A DNA stretch of 64,000 nt from assembly GCA_028641055.1 (NCBI GenBank), contig CM054063.1, positions 41,983,304 through 42,047,303 of the forward strand, read 5' to 3'. A program made the position numbers and the translations under genes. The notes below the pieces were generated by a model. It was not told where the DNA came from. It searched no databases and saw only the letters and a program-made list of their open reading frames with translations. Source of the DNA: Alopecurus myosuroides (taxonomy: Eukaryota > Streptophyta > Magnoliopsida > Poales > Poaceae). Below, piece by piece: positions 1-10,700 of this stretch (its first letter is position 1; every line of letters starts with the position of its first letter).

Positions 1-1741
1 TTCGAGTAGATTGTACATGTCGCGATATGCAACCATGTTTTCAGCAATGGCGTCACATTCTTTCATTGTTTGTTGCACTATGAGGTTGGAATCGCCGTAG
101 ATCATTAATCGGGTAGCCCCGCAGGCGATTGCCATCTTCATCCCGTGCAACAGGGCTTCATATTCTGCGTCATTGTTCGATGCTGGGTCATCAGGTGGAA
201 AGTCCAGTCGCAGGACGTATTGCAGTTTGTCTCCACCTGGTGAGATAAGGACGATTCCCGCCCCTGCTCCTTCGTTTCTCTTGGATCCGTCGAAGTACAT
301 TATCCAATTGCTCGTGTACTCGGGTGGTCCGGGTGTTTGTAGCTCTGTCCATTCGCTGATGAATTCCACGAGAACTTGGGATTTGACTGCGTTGCGTCCA
401 GCATAGGTGATGTCCCAGGCGCCCAACTCGATGCTCCATTTTGCTATTCTTCCGGATGCCATAGGGTTGTTCATGATTGTCCCGAGTGACGCATCATTAA
501 CCACTGTGATGGCGTGTTCCTGGAAATAATGTTTGAGCTTTCGAGCTGTGAGAACAACCCCGTATGCGAGCTTCTGGTAATGAGGGTAGCGTTGTTTGCA
601 TGGCGAGAGTACTTCGCTGATGTAGTATATTGGTCTTTGAACTCCGTATGCTTTGCCGTCTTCAGGTCGTTCGACTACGATTGCTGTGCTGATAACCTGG
701 TTTGTAGCGGCTCAGTACAAGAAGAGTGGCTCCCTTTCTTGCGGTGTTGCAAGGACGCGCCTGCTTTGCAAGGATCGCTTCAAATCTGCGAACGTTTGTT
801 TAGATTCGGGTGTCCACTCGAATTTGTCTGTCTTCTTCAGTAATTTGTAGAAGGGTAACGCTTGCTCTCCCAATCGTGCAATGAACCTGCTCAAGGCTGC
901 TAGTCGTCCTGCGAGCTGCTGGACTCCGCGTATATTGGTTGGCTCCTTCATAGTCAATATGGCTTGTATTTTCTCCGGGTTGGCTTCAGTGCCTCTGGCG
1001 GATACCAGGTACCCGAGGAATTTGCCTGCAGGGACGCCGAAAACGCATTTGGTCGGATTGAGCTTGATCCGATATGTGTTAAGGGCGTCGAATGTTTCCC
1101 TGATGTCCTCGAGGAGTGTGTCCTCTACTCGAGTTTTGATGACGATGTCGTCGACGTACACCTGTACGTTCTTGCCAATGAGATTGGCGAGGCATCTTTG
1201 CATGCAGCGCTGATATGTTGCGCCTGCGTTCTTCAGCCCGAAGGGCATTGTCGTGTAGCAGTATACACCGTGGGGTGTGATGAATGCCGTCTTCTCCTCG
1301 TCTTCCCTTTTCATTCAGATCTGATTATATCCCGAATAGGCGTCTAGGAACGACAGGCGTTGACAACCTACCGTAGAGTCCACGATCTGGTCGATTCGTG
1401 GTAGAGGAAAGTTGTCCTTGGGGCAGTGTTTATTCAACGACGTGTAGTCGATGCACACCCGAAGGATATCCGTGTTTTTCTTGGGGACCAACACCGGGTT
1501 TGCTAACCAGGTGGATATCTTGATCTCCCTAATGAAGTTTGCGGCTAGCAGTCTGTACTTCTTCTCCAAGCGCTTTTTGCTTGGGTTCTGAAAATCTTCG
1601 GGTCGTCTGTTTGATGGGTTTGGCGTCAGGAAAGACTTCGAGTGAGTGCTCGGCAAACTCCCTGGGTATTCCTGGCATATCTGAGGGCTGCCAGGCGAAA
1701 ATCTCCCAGTACTCACGGAGGAGTTTGACGAGCTCGCCTTC
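1..1741 (-). pseudogene. pol: gypsy pol remnant: reverse transcriptase and RNase H
   Basis: Minus-strand translation gives, in order, the RT N-terminus (CIDYTSLNKHCPKDNFPLPR near 1440), PFGLKNAGATYQRCM, the catalytic YVDDIVIKT near 1145, the RT thumb, and then RNase H-like sequence to the window edge. RNase H acidic residues are visible in YFDGSK (near 295), NDAEYEALL (near 165) and YGDSNL (near 95). The function would be copying element RNA into DNA and degrading the RNA strand in virus-like particles. Defects seen: TAG at 1742-1744 where gag-protease should run into pol, a frame change near 1555-1570, TGA at 1315-1317 and TGA at 712-714. After each stop the reading frame continues with family-like sequence, so these are point lesions and not ends. 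Confidence 0.88.
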
Positions 1742-3943
1742 CTATGCTGGCGAGAGGGTTGTTGAAATCATCGCCGTCTTCGCGGAATCTGTCGGGTGTA
1801 CTTGGTGCTTGCGAGTGTCGCTGTTGGCGCTGAATTCCAGTTCAGGCGCGTTTTTCTTCGTGAGAGGCATAGCGGAGTGGTCCGTGGTTTTTGCCAGCTC
1901 TTGAAGTTCTTCCTGCATCCCGAAAGATTTCGCGATTTCGTTGAATTCGATGTCGCACTTGTCTGATTTTTGGAAGTCTCCGTCGATGGTGATTACACCG
2001 TATTCGCCTGGTAGCTTGAGCTTTAAGTACGCGTAGTGTGGTACGGCCATGAATCTGGCGAACGCTGTTCGACCAAGAATGGCGTGGTACTGTGAGGGCC
2101 AATCGACGACTTCGAAGTCCAGGAATTCTCTTCTGTAGTTGCGTGGGGAGCCCAGTACAACTTCTAGGTTGATTGTCCCGAGTGGACGGATTGCCTTGCC
2201 CGGAACTATCCCGTGGAAGGATGTTTCTGAATCCGTTAGGCCGTCCAAATTCTTGTTCATTCGACGGAGTGTATCCGCGTAGATGATGTTGATGCCACTA
2301 CCACCGTCCATGAATACGCGAGCCAGGTCATAACTGCCAATTTGAGCTTGGATGACGAGGGCGGCGTGTCCCGACCGATAGACTCGTGGCGGGTGGTCTT
2401 CCTTCGAGAACGTGATTGGCTGATCGGCCATTTTCAGGTACTCGGGCTTCGTTGGTGGCGTCTGCACTGCCATGCATATTTGTCTTGAGTTAGTCTTTTG
2501 AGCTCTACGAGAGGGGCATACCTTCTGTATCATCCCGAGGAGTTGTCCTTGCGGAGTCGGGTATGCATTGGCTCCCGCGTTTTGTGGCAGTGGTGCTGGT
2601 AATGCGGCTAGCGCCATGTTTGGATTGGTCGGTGGAGGTGGAGGTGGTGGCGGCTGGAATCGTTGTCCTCCTCCTGGCGGTGGCGGATAGTTTTGGGTGG
2701 ATGCAAATCTTTTCCCGGCGAGTGCGTCCGATATGTCATGGAACTTTCGGCAATCCTTGAGAAGGTGCGTTGCCTTAGTCTTGCCCGTGCGCTTGTCTGT
2801 GAACAGATGTAGCGAGCAGTACGCATCAAGGTCTTCCTCGGGGGATTTTTCTTCTGCTTTTGGCTTCCACTCGCGACTTCCGCGACGACCAGAGTCGCGA
2901 CTTCGCGTGAATTCTGCCGCCACGAACTCCTCTCTATCCTCGTGGTCGTAGTATTTCCTTCTCTTTTTTCGCCCATGGCGGTCGTCCTCGTGTGTGGGCG
3001 ATGATCCTCTTTCGTTGCGCACTGCGTCTTCTCCATTAGCCCATTTTTCGGCTATGATCATGAGCTCCCCGATGGTTTTGGGTGCTGCTCTGCCTAGTTC
3101 TTCCCGAAAGGCAGTTCTTCTCGCGCCTTTAGCGAAGGCCTCAATCGCCACTTCTTCAGAGATGGTCCCCGCGGTGTTCCTGAGCGTGGTCCACCGCTGG
3201 ATGTATTCTCGGGTGGACTCGCCGCTTTTTTGTTTGCAGGCTCGAAGTTCTTCGATTGTAGCCGGCCTCTTGTAGGTCGACTGGAAGTTTTTGCAGAAAT
3301 CACGGTGTAAGTCGTCCCACGATGCGTAGCAAGATCGCGGCCTCCTTTCCAGCCAGCTGCGGGCCGCTCCGACTAGGTGCAAATTGAGGTATTGCATAGC
3401 CGTGTTCTTGTTCCCACGTTGGCATTTTACTGCCGTGAGGTAGTCGCTTAACCATTGAGAAGGCTCGAGTGAGCTGTCGTACTTCGTCACTTCTGTGCTG
3501 AGCTTGAATCGCTTGGGTAGGGGCGCCTCGCGGATGCTACGGGCGAAACAGAGTGCGCCGCAGGTTTCGTCATCCGAGGAGCCAGATGACGATCGGTCGC
3601 GATATCTTGACGCCCTTGCCCTATCCACCTTGTTTTGAGCGATGTCCGATCGTGCGTCGCGACCGGGCTGCTCGCGATCAGCGCCTTTCCGTGGCTCCTT
3701 GCTTCGCTTTCGTGAGCGGCTGCTGTGGTGTCGTGAGCTTTTTTCTCTCGGGCTGTCGTCGCTGCTGCTTCGACTGTCTCCACGGCGGCGGGTTTCTTTT
3801 CCTCGACCACGACGTGGCGACTTGTCTTTTCTTGGGGAGGAGCTCTTGAGCCTGCGGGGCGCTTCTTTGTCCTTGTCCTTCTCCAGTCGCTCCTTCTCCA
3901 ATTGTTCTTTGCGATCGTGAGAGGCGAGCCTCACGGCCGCCAA
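1742..3943 (-). pseudogene. gag: gypsy gag-protease open reading frame
   Basis: This 733-residue frame has a highly charged, Arg/Ser/Lys-rich N-terminus (about residues 1-125). A retrotransposon gag core follows at about 160-310 (LNLHLVGAARSWLERRP, REYIQRWTTLRNTAG), then a Cys/His-containing stretch with proline runs (about 375-445), and a retropepsin-like domain near 525-635 with the active-site motif DGGSGINIIYADTL and the flap-like AILGRTAFARF. Gag forms the particle and the protease processes the polyprotein. The first codon of the open frame is TTG, not ATG, and an in-frame TAG at 3971-3973 is all that separates it from the upstream ORF. It ends at TAG 1742-1744, beyond which the same frame continues into the gag-RT linker. 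Confidence 0.85.
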
Positions 3944-3970
3944 CCCCAGACCTTTGCGAATGTGATTGTA

Positions 3971-4669
3971 CTATTCCACTCGAGGGTCGCTATCCGTCGG
4001 CTGGTTCATCTGCATGTAAGTTGCTGCGGCTAGGATCGCGGCAGCTAGGGTCTGCGGGTAAACGTTGCCATCATCGTCGACCCTCATGAAAGAAGACGTC
4101 GTCGACCTGTTGGTCCCAGCCATAGATTCGTAGTCCCTTGTCGATGCTGCGGGCCCCTTCCTCCCAGGTCGGGTACCGACCGATGGTGCATGGGATGGCT
4201 CGGCTCGTCGTAGGCTTGATTCATCCGCCGCTCTCCTGCGACGGGCTAGATCTGCTCGGGCATCCTTGATGTTTGAAGCCGCTCTCACTAGGTGATAGTG
4301 GTAGGCGGTTAGGTCTTCCTGCGTGGCTCCTGCCGCAGGTGGCTGACTCTTTCGCATGGATTCCATGGCTTTGTTCCAGGCTTCCCGCGAGACGCCGATT
4401 ATGTTGTGCTCGGTTGCGCTGAATTCGGTTTCCGAGGGCTGTTCTGACCCTGCCATGCAGACTTGGGCCAGTCGTGGCCCGTGCGTCCTAGGCGCAGATC
4501 GGAAAGCTCCCCGTACCCGAGAGGGTTCCTCTGTCGAGAGGGCGTGATAGTCGACTGCGTTGTAGCGGATGGACTCGTCACTTTTCCCAGTAGGAAAGCG
4601 CGAGTTGACGGCTCCAGATTCGGTTTCAGATTCATCCGAGAAGTGGAGGATCCCGTCTCTGTTCGCCAT
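3971..4669 (-). CDS. ORF upstream of and in frame with gypsy gag
   Basis: The frame is open from inside the LTR (4945). The ATG at 4667-4669 (MANRDGILHFSDESETESG) is the first one lying in internal element sequence, so I chose it as the start. The product would be about 232 residues, acidic near the N-terminus and Ala/Arg-rich in the middle. The conserved end is GNVYPQTLAAAILAAATYMQ, shared with the fragment at 58032-58202. I do not recognise a domain. It is in the same frame as gag with only a TAG (3971-3973) and about nine codons between, so it may be the N-terminal part of one long gag reached by readthrough, or a separate ORF. Function unknown. Confidence 0.6.
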   Translation of the reverse strand: MANRDGILHFSDESETESGAVNSRFPTGKSDESIRYNAVDYHALSTEEPSRVRGAFRSAPRTHGPRLAQVCMAGSEQPSETEFSATEHNIIGVSREAWNKAMESMRKSQPPAAGATQEDLTAYHYHLVRAASNIKDARADLARRRRAADESSLRRAEPSHAPSVGTRPGRKGPAASTRDYESMAGTNRSTTSSFMRVDDDGNVYPQTLAAAILAAATYMQMNQPTDSDPRVE

Positions 4670-4860
4670 GAAGTTGAAGCTTCCGAACGTCAGGGTGACG
4701 CTCTTTTCCAGTTCCTCGAACGCCGGGCGTGATTCTGGCGAGTGAGGCGTGACCACGACAGATCCGATCCGTATAGGATTGCTCGGAGCCGTAGTCGATG
4801 GTTTCCAACGGGAGTTGGGCGTCGATGAAGCCGAAGATGCCGGTGATCCAGCGCCCGCGA

Positions 4861-4879
4861 TTCCCACAGACGGCGCCAA
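4861..4879 (-). other. primer-binding site of the gypsy element
   Basis: On the minus strand the bases just after the LTR read TTGGCGCCGTCTGTGGGAA, the typical primer-binding region of many grass Ty3/gypsy elements. It directly abuts the LTR end at 4881, which fixes the orientation as minus. Confidence 0.8.
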
Positions 4880-4880
4880 T

Positions 4881-5347
4881 TGTCGAATCCCTAACTCAAC
4901 AAATCCCTTCAGTGAACCTATCGGGTTTCGATTAGGAGAACCCATGAGCGCTGGTGGAACCGTCGGCTAGACAGGGGGCGAGATTTACCCAGGTTCGGGG
5001 CCCTCGTAGAGGTAAAACCCTTACTCCTGCCTCCTGTCGATCTGTATTGATGAATAGATCGGTTACAAGGTGTGCTCGAATCGAGAGAGGATCTCGAGTT
5101 CAAGGCTTTTGGGTCGTGCGGTAATTGCTTGGTCCTCTCCATGGGGGCTCTCCTGGCCTTATATAGATGGCCAGGTCTCAAGCTCTACCCGGAGAGGACT
5201 CGAACCCTAGGTTGGGTCGGTTACAAGTTTCCTAACTTAACCCGCAAGTTAGTGCGGGTGGGCTTCAAGTGGGCCTTATGGAGTCTTCCAAGGGCGCCTC
5301 TTCTTGGGCCCTGGCCTTGGGCCTGAGAGGGGGTGTCCTTACCCGCA
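4881..5347 (-). repeat. 5' LTR of the gypsy element
   Basis: The inner edge is well supported: on the plus strand it begins TGTCGAATCC directly beside the PBS. The outer edge at 5347 (ending CCCGCA) is inferred because coding-like sequence of the interrupted host gene resumes there. That gives about 467 bp. A TATA-like TATATAAG lies on the minus strand at 5158-5165, a sensible promoter position for transcription leftward into the ORFs. The second LTR is outside the window, so the end cannot be checked by comparison. Confidence 0.65.
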
Positions 5348-6062
5348 GGGTCCAAGATCCATGTCTTCGTCAGGGGAGCTCGGTGCGGTAGGAGGAGCGG
5401 CTTGCTGGGTAGGCGGCACCAAGGGCTCGCTACCCGACGCAGCGTCCGGCTGCGCGTGGCTCTGGGAGTCTTGCTCCACCTCAACTGTCTCAACCCGCTG
5501 CTCGGCAGCGGGATCTGGCTGTGTTTCTTCTTGTCCTTCTACCCGCGTCTGGTCCGCGGGGTCATCTTGGTCAGCAGCACCTGTTTCTGGCTGCTCCTGG
5601 TTCTCTTCCTGCCGCTCATGGGCGGCATGGTCGTGCTGCTCGGGGTCTTGTTCTGTGTTCTCCCCGGCTGTGGCAGTTGGGGGAGAAAGTGGTCTATCAT
5701 CGTGAGCAGCATCATGTGCTTCCAGTTCTGCGCGGGCCTGCTGCTCCTGGTTGGCGTCCTGGGCACCAACGTCCATGTCCTGGGCGTTGGCTTCGTCTTC
5801 TTCCTTCATAAGGGAGGGCGCACGCGCCCCTTCCTGTGCGGCGACCTCGTCCTCTTCAGAGAGATCGATGAGCGCATCGAGATCGATGGCGGATCTCTTC
5901 TTGGACTTGGTGGGTGCGGCAGCAGCATCAGTGTCCAAGGGGGCGCTGAAGAGAAGAGAAAGTTCAGAAAAGAAAGAAGAACAGAAGAAACCGAGAAGCA
6001 GCTGCGGAATAAGGAGTTCAGAAAAAGCAGCAACAGCGAAATGCAATTTAGAAGAAAATTAC

Positions 6063-9000
6063 TGTGACGCCCTAGGATCGGGCACTATGCAGATTTCAGC
6101 ATTTCCGCCAAAATCCACATAATAACCGATTCCAGGTTGCCATTTGTGATAACATTACAACAGTTCGCGAATATTCCGCAACAACAACAGAAAAGATATA
6201 TACAAGACGACTCAAACGAGTCAAGGATACAACTGATACAATACAAAAATCCAAATAACAGCGGAAGAAACAACATAGTGTCCGACTACGGGCAAGATAC
6301 AAATTGGACTAAGAGTCCTGAAGATAACCGATGGCGTCCAATCCCTGCCCAGGCCAAGCCGGAGGGATTCCCAAGCTAACATCGTCAGACTCCAAACCTG
6401 GTGACTGCAATGTGGAATATGCAGCCACGAAATGGATTCGTGGGTCAGTACTATTAAGTACTGGCAAGTGGATAAACCATACTCAGAAGATACCAGCGTA
6501 ACCCATCATCACAAGATACAAATACTTTGGGTACAACGGAAAGAAAAAGGGGGTAGTGCAAAGAAGCGGCAGCGGGCAGCACCAACAACTAGAGACACGC
6601 TACAACTTCCGGCTATTAGAGAGGGATAAGAGAGCGTATCAGAACCAACTACAACTACTCACCAAACAATACCCATCCAGTGTTACCCCTACTAAGGAAG
6701 CAACCCAAGGAAACTCACACTGTTGATTAAGGTGACATTCATTTATATGGTGAAGGTAATACTATATTACTAGTCAAGTTATTATCATTAGATGTAAGTT
6801 GTCTGAGTACTTGTTAGCCAGAAATTTCAACAAGTCATCCATAACCGCGGAGAACACGGCTTCTCAAGAAGATTTAACCCTGCAGGGATGCACCAATTTG
6901 GCCGTACACGTAAGAATGACCCGCCAGGCGGGGAGCAAACCCACCAAGCAGGCCACTCAACACAACCCAACTCTTCTCCGCATCAAGCCCAAAGAACCCC
7001 GTGCAGTTGAGCGCACGACTAATCAAGCCCCACGAAGAAAAGGGGACCCTCATAGCACTCTAAGAACGTGTCTCCATAAATGCCGACTACAAAAGTTCCA
7101 CCCTGGCGCCAAGGGTTCGTACCTGCATATGCATGCGGCAAATGGAAAACCCGAACTAAATGAGGCGATTTGGACGAGATGCGAATCGAATCAAAGTTGC
7201 GGGGGGCGCCCATACTCGCTTACCACATGCGGTTAGTGTGCTCATCATGGATCAGTAGACAAGGCCCTTTTCCTAATTAGGTTCGACACTAGCAGGCCTC
7301 AAAACCACGCCGGGCCTCCTGCCGGTGCCTTATCATCAAATTATTATTACCCCAAGCATTAACATGTTGTTGATTAAGTTGAAACCCAACTATCAACTAA
7401 ACAGGTGATATGAAAAAGGACAACAAGACCTGAGCGCAAACAACAATAAGTATGCAACTACGACACGAGGGCCAACAAGGTAAACAAGCAACAGTTAATA
7501 GGAAGTGGAAGGAAAGGCTATATCATGGCTGCAAGGTAAACATATGATAGGATCGAGACACAAGCATCGAATCATAAGGCTAGCATAAAGACAACGGAAA
7601 TAATCGGTAACAAGTGAGGAAAGGCAACATAGGTAGCAAGTGAGTATACTTGCCTGGAATCCAGCAAGTAGAGGTACATCCGCAGAACTTGTCGTTGCTC
7701 ACATCATCTCAACGTCCTATCCGTGAAGAAGCAACGAACTAGAACAAACACCGGATGCAACAATTACTTCTACGGCAAAAGATCCAGCATGATCAAGATA
7801 TGGATGCATGACAATGAATTGATGCATCAAAGTAAACTAGTTGACATGGTAAACATATTTAAATGGGCCCATATGCAATTTGGGTTGCATATAGAAAGCC
7901 CATGAATTAATGTTGAATTAAATGATCTACAAATAACTATCATGCAAAAGTTGATTAGAATGATGCATGGATGATGAAAACAATAAGAAAACAACAATAG
8001 CTTCAATTTGATATGTTGTTTACCAAGTTTGGAATTTTATTTATTAAGTTATGAAATTTGGCTTCTTAAATGAGTTACACAAGCATTTGTTGTTTTCACC
8101 AATTTTAAATGTTCAAAATAGATAACAAAATTCATATTTGGAAAGAACATAAAATTTTAGATGGAATACATATTTCATTTGTTGAAAATGGATTTAAAAT
8201 GAGCAAGTTATTAATTTGACAATTTTAAATGCATTAATTAAGAAACAGTTGTTTTCAGAAATATAATTTATTTAAAACAGAACACAAAGTTGATATTTGC
8301 AAAGTTTAGAGAATTTTGATTGGAAAACATATTTTACTTTTTCAAATTTGGAGTTAAAATGAATTAGTTATGATTTATGCAATTAAATCAATTTAAATTG
8401 AGCCGGAAGCCCAACATCTAATTTAGGAGGTTCGAGTTATTTATCTACCCATCAGTATTAAGCGTTGAGTTAACATGGCGAGATAACATAAAGATGGGCT
8501 ATGCAATTTTAAATGGAACCGGGACAATATTTAATTATTCCAACTCATTCCATATTTAATTATTAGGTGACATTATTATTGCCCGCACCCACAATATGCA
8601 ATGCAACACATGAATGATTTAATATGCATGATATAAATGACATATAGAAAAATAGGCATATAGGTATAGGGTTGGGGTTTTGGGTTCGCACGTTGGAAAG
8701 AGGATCGCCGGGGTCAACGCCGGAAACTTCGGGAAGTAGAGGAAGTAGCCGACGTCGAGGAAGTAGTGGAAGTAGTCGTTCTCGTTTTGTAGATGAAGTA
8801 GTGGTGGCCCAACCGTGCATTATTACCGTCTTCGAGGTGGATGGCGAACTTGGCAGTTCCGGTCTTCGGGGTTCACGACATCATCTCCCGGACACGCACG
8901 AAGGCGGCAACCGCAAAACGAACACAGAGAGCGACGAGAGATCGTGTCGGTGGTCGGTATTCGGTCCCACACATCCCCGTGGTCGTTGTCGGTCATGGCG

Positions 9001-10272
9001 TCGTGGCGGATCTTGTCGACGAGGTACATGTGGGGCGGCGGTAGTCGTTCACGATGGTTATTGTTGATGCATCGTCGACGAGCTTGGTGTGCTATCTTCC
9101 GAAGATCTTGACGATGTTTTAGCCTTCGGGGTCGAGGGTGTTCTTGTCGATGGTGGTCATGTACCGGGCACGGGCACGAAGGCCTCGGCCAGAGCAAACA
9201 CAACACATGCACGGACGGGTGCTCACGGCGCACCAAACCTCTCGCAGACCTTGTGTCGAACACCAAGAGGGCAGGGACAGTGCAGACGCCATCGGCCACG
9301 GCAGCAGCTGCGCGCTGCGCGAAGAAGGACACCCGAGGCGGCGTAACCGGCCATAGCAGAGAGCAGAGAGAGGAGGGCGACGGGGTCGGCGTGGAGCTGC
9401 TCGAGGAGGACGGCAGGAGAGGAGCGGGTGGCGGCCATGGTGCGCACGCAAGCTACTGCTTGGCGGGCGCCACGAGAGGAAGCTCGTCGATGGGGTGTTG
9501 TTAGCCAGCAGCTGCGGGGATGGGCGGCCGAGGAGGCGCTGGAGGTCGGGGGCTCGTGAGGGAGGACGGCAGTCCGACATGGCAAGAGGCGGGGTCGAGC
9601 TCGGGGCGGCGCCGTGCTGCGCGAGGCGGAAGATGCCTTGGAGGCGGAGCTCGTCTCAGGCAGGAGGTGGCTCACCGGCCATGGCGGCGCTCGCGTGCTG
9701 GTCTTGGCGGCGTGGACTAGCCTGTCCGGCGAGGGGAGAGGCGTCTGTTCTTGGTGAGGACGGGAGCAGAGCAACGAGCGAGATCGAGGGGAACGGGTTT
9801 GGTCGCCGGCGCCGGTGCTCCTTCTGGATGGGAAGAAGAGCGACAGGGGGAGAGGATCGAGCACGCGGGGCGCTGGGTCGAGCGACGGGATCGAGCGCTC
9901 GGGCGCTGGGTGGCGGCGGCGCCTGGAGTGGCTCGATGCGTGCGTGCATGTGTGGGGATGGGTATGGGGTGGGCTTAGGGTTTGGGGAGGTGGGGTGGCC
10001 GGCTGGGCCTGTTGGCCCAGTTTTGGTTGGGCTGCCCCTCTCTCCCTAACAAAACATTTTTTTTTCTTCTATTATTATTAATTTTTAGATTTGGTTTAGG
10101 CAAAAAATAAAATAGTTTTAGGCATCAAATTAGTTCCAGAATAATTTAGAAAATAGAATTTGATGAATTACCGATTGTTTGCAAGTTTTAAAAGTATAGC
10201 GATGCATGATGCACAAGAAAACAAACAGTAACACACAAAAACTAATTGGGGGGGAAATCCCCGGGCATTACA
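6063..10272 (-). mobile_element. Solo long LTR (about 4.2 kb), LARD/Sukkula-like
   Basis: On the minus strand it begins TGTAATGCCC at 10272 and ends GGGCGTCACA at 6063. Flanks are ATTAC (6058-6062) and AGTAC (10273-10277), a 4/5 match for a 5-bp target-site duplication. There is no PBS, polypurine tract or internal domain, so it is a solo LTR. It resembles, in reverse orientation, the LTR at 59476-63800; for example 7240-7340 here matches 62320-62430 there, including GGCACCGGCAGGAGGCC-like sequence. It has AT-rich arms and a GC-rich island (about 8660-10010). Open frames in that island look like shadows. It lies a few bases inside an intron of the Transposase_28-like gene. Confidence 0.8.
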
Positions 10273-10471
10273 AGTACTCACCCTGCACGGGAAGGGGGTA
10301 GTCGTCTCCCCTGCTTGACCTTCTTCGCGGCCTTCTTGGGTTTTTTGCTAGGGGGCTCTTGAGCACCGCTGCCCGTCCTCTTCCGAGTGGAGGGAGCGGC
10401 CATTCCGACTGGCTCAACGTCGAGGACATCCTCGTCCTCTTCCTCGGCGTCAGCATCACGATGCATTCTAC

Positions 10472-10700
10472 CCGGTATGGCGTGCAAGTACAAAGCACAT
10501 GAAGCCCAAACAGATACTGCTAAGTGTCCTACTCGGCAAGGCGTGCAAACACAAAGCACATGAAGCCTAACAGATACTGCTAAGTGTCCTACTCGGCATG
10601 GCGTGTAAACACAAAGCATATAAAGCCTAAGGAATACTGCTAAGTGTTCTACTCGGCGCAGAGTGCGAATACTAGGCATACTAAGCTAAGAAGGCTATCT
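10472..10700. repeat. 60-bp tandem repeat, about 3.5-4 copies
   Basis: Units begin near CTACTCGGC(A/T)(A/T)GGCGTG and contain ACACAAAGCACATGAAGCC and ACTGCTAAGTGT. The period is exactly 60 bp across 10501-10680, with weaker outer copies. It lies inside the proposed first intron of the Transposase_28-like gene. Confidence 0.85.

Larger units (their letters stand above)
1..5347 (-). mobile_element. Ty3/gypsy LTR retrotransposon, 5' half, truncated by the window edge
   Basis: The element reads right to left: 5' LTR (4881-5347), primer-binding site, an upstream ORF, gag-protease, reverse transcriptase and RNase H. Integrase and the 3' LTR lie outside the window. The RT motif YVDDIVIKT, the DGGS protease and the extra ORF before gag suggest a plant Tat/Retand-like (RIRE2-like) lineage; this lineage call is recognition, not a database match. 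The pol part carries stops and a frameshift, so this copy is dead. It appears inserted into the 3' end of a Transposase_28-like gene that continues at 5348 on the same strand. A fragment of the same family lies at 58008-59475 on the plus strand. Confidence 0.85.

Noticed and set aside
5333..6067. Long plus-strand frame of 244 codons
   Set aside because: It is antisense to the acidic, Gln-rich exon of the minus-strand gene, whose frame joins correctly through splice sites. The plus frame is a compositional shadow.
8670..10050. Many long open frames on both strands of the GC-rich island in the solo LTR
   Set aside because: High GC makes overlapping frames likely. None has recognisable motifs, and the related LTR at 60100-61060 does not preserve them.
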